64,000 bases of DNA from assembly GCA_035937155.1 (NCBI GenBank), contig DASYVJ010000033.1, forward strand, positions 3,048-67,047, in the 5' to 3' direction. The DNA comes from Palsa-870 sp035937155. Lineage in GTDB: Bacteria; Chloroflexota; Dormibacteria; Dormibacterales; Dormibacteraceae. Both the position numbers and the translations under genes were made by a program. This document shows, piece after piece, positions 58,164 through 64,000 of this stretch; the first letter of the stretch is position 1; each line of letters starts with the position of its first letter. Under the pieces are notes generated by a model. That model was not told where the DNA came from and made no database searches. It worked only from the letters and a program-made list of their open reading frames with translations.

Positions 58164-59153
58164 TTGAGTCTCGAGGCTGTAGCTCCCCTGATCGCGACGT
58201 GTTTGTTTGGCCTCATCTCCGGTTTCAACGACGGCGGAAACCTCCTTGCGTCATTCACCTCGGGCCGCGTCATAACACCTGCGATCGCTGCGGCCCTCCT
58301 GCTGGTGGCCCTTGCAGGTCCTCTCGTGATCGGCACCGCCGTCGCGCAGACCATCGGCACGAATGTCATCGACCTTGGCGCACAGGGTGAGGTTGGTTAC
58401 GTCCTCATCGTCGTGTCGCCGTTGTCAGTAGTCCTGCTGTCATGGCGCTTTGGCATTCCGACGAGCATGACCCTCGCCCTAGTCGGGGGCATGCTCGGTT
58501 GGTCGCTCGCTTCCGGTGGCCGTTCGGTGGTGCATTGGAATGGAGTGGCACGAGTGCTGATCGGGATGCCTATCTCGGTCCTCGGCGGGGGTTTGCTCGC
58601 GCTGGTCGTTTACTGGACCATCCGCAAGTTCCTCGGTACCCAGGCACACGCCGCATTGCTCCAGGTCGCAAGGCTTCAGCTACTAACTGCCGCGGTCCAG
58701 GCGTTCGCTTATGGGGCGAACGACATGGAGAAGTCGGTTGGATTGATTGCGGTCGGCATCTCACTTGCCAACCATCAACAGGCAGCGTTTGCAAGTCCGG
58801 TGCCTATCATTGGCGCATTCCTATTGTTTTATGTGGGTGCATTGGTCGGCGGCTGGCGAGTGGCTAGTCGAATCGGATTTGGAGTGTTGAAGGTACGCCC
58901 GGTCCAAGCGCTTGCCCAGCAGCTTGCCTCCGGCAGCGTGGTCGCTGTGCTCGCAACGGCAGGTGCTCCGGTCAGCATGACGCAGACGATCGACGGTGGA
59001 TTGGTCGGAGTGGGCGCAGCGCAGCGCGCGTCCTCGGTCCGCTGGGGAATCGTCCGCGAGATGCTCGGCAGCTGGCTGTTGACGCTACCGCTTGCCGTTA
59101 TCGTGGCGGCGGCGCTGCACCTTGTGGTTCGGCTCTCAGGGATCGCGCCGTGA
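58164..59153 (+). CDS. PiT-family inorganic phosphate transporter
   Basis: 329 residues, TTG start. Duplicated signature: LISGFNDGGNLLASF (usual GxNDxAN) and AFAYGANDMEKSVGLIAVG. About 8-10 helices. It imports phosphate, or metal phosphate, with protons or sodium. The first signature has GGN instead of AAN/VAN. A DUF47/PhoU-like gene overlaps the end (GTGA), the usual partner. Third-position GC looks lower than in neighbours across 58400-58900. Confidence 0.88.
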   Translation: MSLEAVAPLIATCLFGLISGFNDGGNLLASFTSGRVITPAIAAALLLVALAGPLVIGTAVAQTIGTNVIDLGAQGEVGYVLIVVSPLSVVLLSWRFGIPTSMTLALVGGMLGWSLASGGRSVVHWNGVARVLIGMPISVLGGGLLALVVYWTIRKFLGTQAHAALLQVARLQLLTAAVQAFAYGANDMEKSVGLIAVGISLANHQQAAFASPVPIIGAFLLFYVGALVGGWRVASRIGFGVLKVRPVQALAQQLASGSVVAVLATAGAPVSMTQTIDGGLVGVGAAQRASSVRWGIVREMLGSWLLTLPLAVIVAAALHLVVRLSGIAP

Positions 59154-59785
59154 GCTTTGGACGCACGTTCAAGGCGCTCGCGAGGTCAAACGACCGGCGG
59201 TTCGTTCAGCTGTTGTCGGAACAGGCGGAGCTCACGGTCAGGGCGCTGCAGGCGCTGGAGAAGTTCGGCCGCCAGCCGACCGCGAACACCGATTTCATCG
59301 AAGAGATCAAAGACATTGAGCGGGAGGGCGACGCCAAGCGCAGGATCCTGATCGACGAGCTCGCCCACACCTATGCGACTCCATTCGACCGCGAGGACCT
59401 GTTCGCGCTTTCACGCGCGATCGACGACATCCTTGACGCGGCTAACGAGACGGCGATCGAGCTTTCGATCTACAAGATCGAGCCGCCGGAAGGCCTCCAC
59501 GAGATGGCCGGCGTCCTCGTCGAAGGCGCTCGCCACATCCTTGCGTCGGTCGGCGAGCTGCTGGATCATCCGGGCGTCGCCTCCGAGCATGCGGTGAGGG
59601 CGAAGCGGTCGGAGAACCGGATCGACGGCCTCTACCACCAGGCGGTCGGCCGCCTCTTCGACAGCGGCGGTGAGATCAGCCAGATCCTCAAATCAAGAGA
59701 GATCTACCGTCATCTAAAGAACTCCGCCGACCGCATCGATCGCGCGGCCGACGACATCTCCGTCATCGTCATCAAGAGGAGCTAG
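59150..59785 (+). CDS. DUF47/PhoU-like accessory protein of the PiT transporter
   Basis: 211 residues, all helical. NTDFIEEIKDIEREGDAKRRIL, TYATPFDREDLFALSRAIDDIL and LKNSADRIDRAADDISVIVIK are conserved DUF47 segments with the ExxxD metal-cluster motifs of PhoU. GTG start overlapping the transporter gene. It probably regulates phosphate flux at the membrane. Confidence 0.9.
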   Translation: MSFGRTFKALARSNDRRFVQLLSEQAELTVRALQALEKFGRQPTANTDFIEEIKDIEREGDAKRRILIDELAHTYATPFDREDLFALSRAIDDILDAANETAIELSIYKIEPPEGLHEMAGVLVEGARHILASVGELLDHPGVASEHAVRAKRSENRIDGLYHQAVGRLFDSGGEISQILKSREIYRHLKNSADRIDRAADDISVIVIKRS

Positions 59786-59793
59786 AACGGTTC

Positions 59794-59814
59794 CCCTCCC
59801 CCGCAGGGGGAGGG
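59794..59814 (+). terminator. CCCTCCCCC-GCA-GGGGGAGGG hairpin
   Basis: A perfect 9-base stem with a 3-base loop directly after the DUF47 gene, between convergent genes. The sequence, followed by CTAGGGTGGGG, resembles palindromic repeats I recall as dispersed in many genomes, so it may be a REP-like element as well as a terminator. No U-run. Confidence 0.6.
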
Positions 59815-59837
59815 CTAGGGTGGGGGGCGACCCGAGC

Positions 59838-60776
59838 TCATTTCAGGGCGCTCGGCAGTCCAGGCCGCCACAGGTGCGCGGCCTGGACCACGATGACCGC
59901 GACGATCACCAGCACTCCCCCGAACACCTGCACCAGCGACAACCTGTCGCCCAGTATCACCACGGCCAGGAAGACCGTGACGACAGGCTCCCAGGTGCTC
60001 AGCAGCGCGGCGCGCGCCGCGCCGACGCGAGGCAGGCCGGCCAGGAAAAGGGAGATCGCCACCATCGTCGGCACCAGGGCGATGCCCAGGCCGACTGCCC
60101 ATCCGCTGGTGTTTCGCGGCAGGGCAAGCTCATGGTTGAGGGCCGCGAGTACGCAGAAGGCGAGAGCCGCGCCGCTCATGATCACGGCGCTTGCCGCCAC
60201 CGCCGGCACAGAGCTCATGACGCGTTCGCCGATCAGGATGTAGCCGGTGTAGATGGTGGGCGACGCGATCGCCAAAAAGAGTGGCCATACGAGCGCCCAC
60301 GAAAGCCGAAACTCTGCCCCTCCGACCAACATGGCGACGCCGGCAAAGCTCGCCCCCAGCGCGACCCAATGCCACGCGGAGACCGACCGGCGCAGAAACA
60401 GCCAGCCGGCGAGGACGACAAGGCTTGGATAGATGTAGGCGATCAGGACGACCAGGGACGCAGGCAGTGAGCGCAGTGCGATGAAGTACGACAGCGACTG
60501 GCCCGTGTAGACGATTGCGCCCAACCCGAACAGCGTCAGAAGCCGGCTCCTACCGAGTCGCAGCGGGTTCTGGCCGATGAGCATGGCGAGCGTCACCATC
60601 CCGATCGCCGCGAGGAGAAATCGGAAGGCGAGGGTCTGCTCAGTGCCCAGGCCTGACGCGTAGCCGACCTTGGCAAAGATCGCGAGCGTTCCAAAGGCCG
60701 TGGCCGAGCCCAGCACCATCGCCGTCCCGACCCACTGCGTCCTGTGCGCCGTCGGCGCTACCGCCTCTATGGCCAC
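59838..60776 (-). CDS. EamA/DMT-family transporter
   Basis: 312 residues, ten helices in two five-helix EamA repeats. The first repeat begins MVLGSATAFGTLAIFAKVGY and ends in SLPASLVVLIAYIYPSLVVL; the second contains RVGAARAALLSTWEPVVTV and GDRLSLVQVFGGVLVI. Exporter of amino acids or metabolites of unknown identity. It overlaps the small membrane-protein gene upstream by ten bases. Confidence 0.88.
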   Translation of the reverse strand: MAIEAVAPTAHRTQWVGTAMVLGSATAFGTLAIFAKVGYASGLGTEQTLAFRFLLAAIGMVTLAMLIGQNPLRLGRSRLLTLFGLGAIVYTGQSLSYFIALRSLPASLVVLIAYIYPSLVVLAGWLFLRRSVSAWHWVALGASFAGVAMLVGGAEFRLSWALVWPLFLAIASPTIYTGYILIGERVMSSVPAVAASAVIMSGAALAFCVLAALNHELALPRNTSGWAVGLGIALVPTMVAISLFLAGLPRVGAARAALLSTWEPVVTVFLAVVILGDRLSLVQVFGGVLVIVAVIVVQAAHLWRPGLPSALK

Positions 60777-60979
60777 AGAAGGTGGCCGAGCAGCATCCCG
60801 ATCACGACCGCGAGCGCATACGTGACGCGTGGATAGCGGCGCACGACAGACCGCACTCCGTTGCTCACGGGGTCCTTGCCCTGACTGAGGGCGATGGACT
60901 CCTGGAGCATCACGAGAAAAGCGACGAACGCTCCGGCTGTGGCAATGAGCGACAGGATCGCTTCGGGACTGAAGTTCAT
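60767..60979 (-). CDS. small two-helix membrane protein (70 aa), paralogue A
   Basis: Helices at about residues 8-28 and 52-69. The C-terminal half (SNGVRSVVRRYPRVTYAL, VIGMLLGHLLWP) mirrors the next gene upstream (60990-61241). The two probably arose by tandem duplication. No family recognised; overlaps the DMT transporter gene by ten bases. Confidence 0.65.
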   Translation of the reverse strand: MNFSPEAILSLIATAGAFVAFLVMLQESIALSQGKDPVSNGVRSVVRRYPRVTYALAVVIGMLLGHLLWP

Positions 60980-60989
60980 TTGGAAAATT

Positions 60990-61241
60990 TCAATTAGATC
61001 GGTTCGTTGGGGACGTCCGGCCGTAGGCCGGTCCCCACAGGAAGTGACCCAACAGGATGCCGACCACGACGGCGATCACAAGCGCCACACCCGGGTACGA
61101 ATGCACGGCCGGCCTGATGTACTCGGTTATCGGTTTGCTGCCGGTGAGCAGGGCCCAGCTTTCAAACGCCAGGGCGAGCGTGATCACGCCGAAAAGGGCG
61201 GTGACCAGCCACGAGAAGATGTTGCCCAGCGCAAGCCGCAC
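60990..61241 (-). CDS. small two-helix membrane protein (83 aa), paralogue B
   Basis: Helices at about residues 8-32 and 52-70 (FSWLVTALFGVITLALAFES, ALVIAVVVGILLGHFLWGP), with the middle segment ITEYIRPAVHSYPGV like that of paralogue A. A polar tail follows the second helix. Lies just downstream of the LacI gene, ten bases before paralogue A. Function unknown. Confidence 0.65.
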   Translation of the reverse strand: MRLALGNIFSWLVTALFGVITLALAFESWALLTGSKPITEYIRPAVHSYPGVALVIAVVVGILLGHFLWGPAYGRTSPTNRSN

Positions 61242-61268
61242 GTATGAATTGTCGCCCGGATGAGCGGG

Positions 61269-62327
61269 CTAGCTGCGCTCAGGGGGAGGGGCCGTCGACC
61301 GCCTGGTCACCAGCTCCACCTCGACCAAAGTGGTCCGGGAGGGGCCTTTCAACTTGCGCTCGATCCTGTCCGCGATCGTCGCGATGGCAAGTCTCGCGAG
61401 CTTGTCTCTTGGCTGGGCGACCGTAGTCAGTGCGATTCTCGCCAGCCCTGCCATTGGCACGTCATCGAACCCGACGATCGACAGGTCTTGGGGTACGCGA
61501 AGGCTCACCCGGTCGGCGAATTCCTGCATCGATATCGCGGCCAGGTCGTTTGACGCGAAAATCGCTGTCGCTCGCGCCGGGCCGGTAACGACGTCGAGCA
61601 GCTGGCGATCCTCTCCGTCCACGCGAGCATGGTCCGATGGCGGCGACCAGCTGACCTTGATCGGTGGCCCCAGCCCTGCCTGTCGCACCGCCTCGCGATA
61701 GCCCTCCCACCGCGCAACGTCGGACTGCTCTTCGAGCTCGGGGATCGAGACAAAAGCGATCTTGCGATGGCCCGCGGCGATCAGATGGTTGGTGGCAAGC
61801 ATTCCTCCCTGGAGGTCGTCGACCGAGACGACATCCCCCCAGTCAGCCTTGCAGCTGCAGAAGACCACGGGCACGTGGTGTTCCAGCGTCTCTTTGACGG
61901 TGCGCGAGTCACCCGAGAAAGCGAGAAATACGATTCCGGCGACCCGGTACTGGAGAAGCATTTCAAGGCCCGCCAGCTCGCTCTGGCTGTCGCCCTCCGT
62001 GTTGCAGAACATCGCCGTGTAGCCGCGGGCGGCCGCATGCCTCTCGACCGACTTGGCCATCTCGGCGAAGAACGGATTTGCCAGGTCGCCCACCATGACA
62101 CCGAGGATGTTGGTGCGCTGCTGCACCAGCTGGCGGGCCAGGACGTTGGGCCGGTAGCCCAGCTGGTCGATCGCGGTGCGGACGCGGTGCCGCGTCGTCT
62201 CGGACACGCCGATTGCTCCGCGGACGACGTTCGAGACAGTGGACTTTGAGACGCCGGCCTTGGAGGCGACGTCGAGGATGGTCGGAGGCCTTCCTACACG
62301 GCGAGCAGAGTCCTGTGGCATCGCCAT
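61269..62327 (-). CDS. LacI-family regulator, probable inositol operon repressor
   Basis: 352 residues. N-terminal HTH TILDVASKAGVSKSTVSNVV with hinge LGYRPNVLARQL, then a periplasmic-binding-type sensor domain (ILGVMVGDLANPFFAEMAKS, IFASNDLAAISMQEF, LSIVGFDDVPMAGLA). The position 19 bases after iolB in an iol operon suggests it senses inositol or a catabolite and represses the operon. Its own cistron sits inside the operon, giving feedback. Confidence 0.9.
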   Translation of the reverse strand: MAMPQDSARRVGRPPTILDVASKAGVSKSTVSNVVRGAIGVSETTRHRVRTAIDQLGYRPNVLARQLVQQRTNILGVMVGDLANPFFAEMAKSVERHAAARGYTAMFCNTEGDSQSELAGLEMLLQYRVAGIVFLAFSGDSRTVKETLEHHVPVVFCSCKADWGDVVSVDDLQGGMLATNHLIAAGHRKIAFVSIPELEEQSDVARWEGYREAVRQAGLGPPIKVSWSPPSDHARVDGEDRQLLDVVTGPARATAIFASNDLAAISMQEFADRVSLRVPQDLSIVGFDDVPMAGLARIALTTVAQPRDKLARLAIATIADRIERKLKGPSRTTLVEVELVTRRSTAPPPERS

Positions 62328-62346
62328 AAAACCAATGTTATGCGGC

Positions 62347-63137
62347 TCAGTCCAGATGATCCGGGTCCGTGGTCACCAGCCACCTTCGGTGCGGGCCGGC
62401 CATCACGTTGAGGTAGTACAGGTCGTACCCGGGCCCGGCGGCGACGGGATGGTAGCCGCGCGGCACCAGCACCACGTCACCGTCGCGCACCTGGATCGCC
62501 TCGTCCAGTGAGCGGTCGTCGGTGTAGACGAGCTGTATCGCGAAACCTTCGGGCCTCGCCATCCGGTGGTAGTACGTCTCTTCCAGGTACGTCTCACGCG
62601 GCAGATCGTCGGTGTCGTGCTTGTGCGGCGGATAGCTCGACCAGTTGCCGCCCGGCGTCAGCACCTCGGTGACGAGAAGAGACTCGGCCGGCCGGTCCTC
62701 CATGAGGATGTTGTGAATTGTCCGCTCGGTTCGGCCGCTGCCGCGGGTGAGCACCGGGACGTCGGCCGCAGCCAGGAGCGCGGCTTCCATGCCGCGCGCG
62801 GCTGGCGCCCAGCACAGCGCCACCTCGCACGATTCGCTGGTAGCGACGACTGCGAGCGAGCCGCCAGGCGGCGCGTACACAGCGTCGGGCAAACCGTCGA
62901 AAACCGTTTGACGCGAGCCGACATCGCGCCACGCGCGCGCACCGAAGAAGAAGTCCGCGCGCCCGGACAGCAGCACCGCACACACCTCCTGTGCATCGGT
63001 CGGACGCTCGATGCGGGCGCCCCTCGACAACCGGAATACCTCGAAGCCCACGTACGACCAACCCGCCGACTCGCGCGTGACCGATACCACCATTCCATCA
63101 AGGTGGGAGGACGATCCGCGCCGGACGACGAGGTCCG

Positions 63138-63141
<4 letters not shown>
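62347..63141 (-). CDS. iolB: 5-deoxy-glucuronate isomerase
   Basis: 264 residues. Double-cupin protein: GRADFFFGARAW, WSSYPPHKHDTDDLPRETYL (metal-binding His residues), EETYYHRMARPEGFAIQLVY and VPRGYHPVAAGPGYDLYYLNVMA are diagnostic. It isomerises 5-deoxy-D-glucuronate to 2-deoxy-5-keto-gluconate in myo-inositol catabolism. ATG overlaps the iolD stop by four bases. Confidence 0.93.

Positions 63142-64000
<859 letters not shown>

Overview
The window is a gene-dense stretch of chromosome (about two-thirds G+C by eye) from an aerobic, heterotrophic, high-GC bacterium. I saw no phage, insertion sequence, CRISPR array, tRNA or rRNA. The gene mix includes an F420-type luciferase-family oxidoreductase, a DUF6510 protein beside a sulfite-oxidase-like enzyme, ECF sigma factors with a DGPF/YCII partner, a citramalate route to isoleucine, transglutaminase/ATP-grasp/alpha-E genes, several promoters that imply leaderless mRNAs, and frequent GTG/TTG starts. 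This fits a soil Terrabacteria lineage such as Dormibacterota, Chloroflexota or a deep Actinobacteriota. The exact phylum is inference.

Layout. 1-10 kb: MFS exporter, mu-crystallin-type dehydrogenase, SDR/antiporter/phosphoesterase operon, three exported proteins including YceI, proline dehydrogenase, and an ECF42-like sigma factor with its YCII partner. 10-14 kb: HExxH protein and a two-component operon with two membrane proteins. 14.5-19.5 kb: three transglutaminase-like genes, a circularly permuted ATP-grasp gene and an alpha-E gene, the hallmark of an uncharacterised peptide/amide biosynthesis system. 19.5-21.3 kb: citramalate synthase behind an isoleucine-rich leader peptide and a terminator/antiterminator. 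21.3-23.2 kb: an HTH-TPR regulator preceded by a 32-residue hydrophobic peptide gene, which resembles a peptide-pheromone (RRNPP-like) module. 23.3-25.5 and 49.5-51.6 kb: two paralogous orphan histidine kinases. 25.5-33.1 kb: catabolic cluster (Rieske oxygenase, amidohydrolase, APC permease, class III aminotransferase, ureohydrolase, LLM oxidoreductase). 33-41 kb: HD-GYP protein, Moco oxidoreductase operon, beta-propeller, ECF sigma/anti-sigma pair, a SelW-like selenoprotein, ArsR/SRPBCC pair, DacA. 41-44.4 kb: zinc ABC importer and a Fur/Zur regulator. 44.5-49.3 kb: threonine catabolism (Tdh-Kbl), topoisomerase IB, 6-phosphogluconate dehydrogenase. 51.6-58 kb: a long minus-strand operon ending in a rhodanese-CBS protein with an in-frame UGA. 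58-64 kb: phosphate transport, DMT exporter, twin small membrane proteins and the end of an inositol operon (iolD-iolB-lacI).

The most notable results are these. Two genes, a SelW/Rdx-like protein and a rhodanese-CBS fusion, are split by UGA exactly where the families carry cysteine, and each has a SECIS-like hairpin at the expected distance. The cimA leader is a complete ribosome-mediated attenuator. The tiny-peptide/HTH-TPR pair could be an undescribed signalling module.
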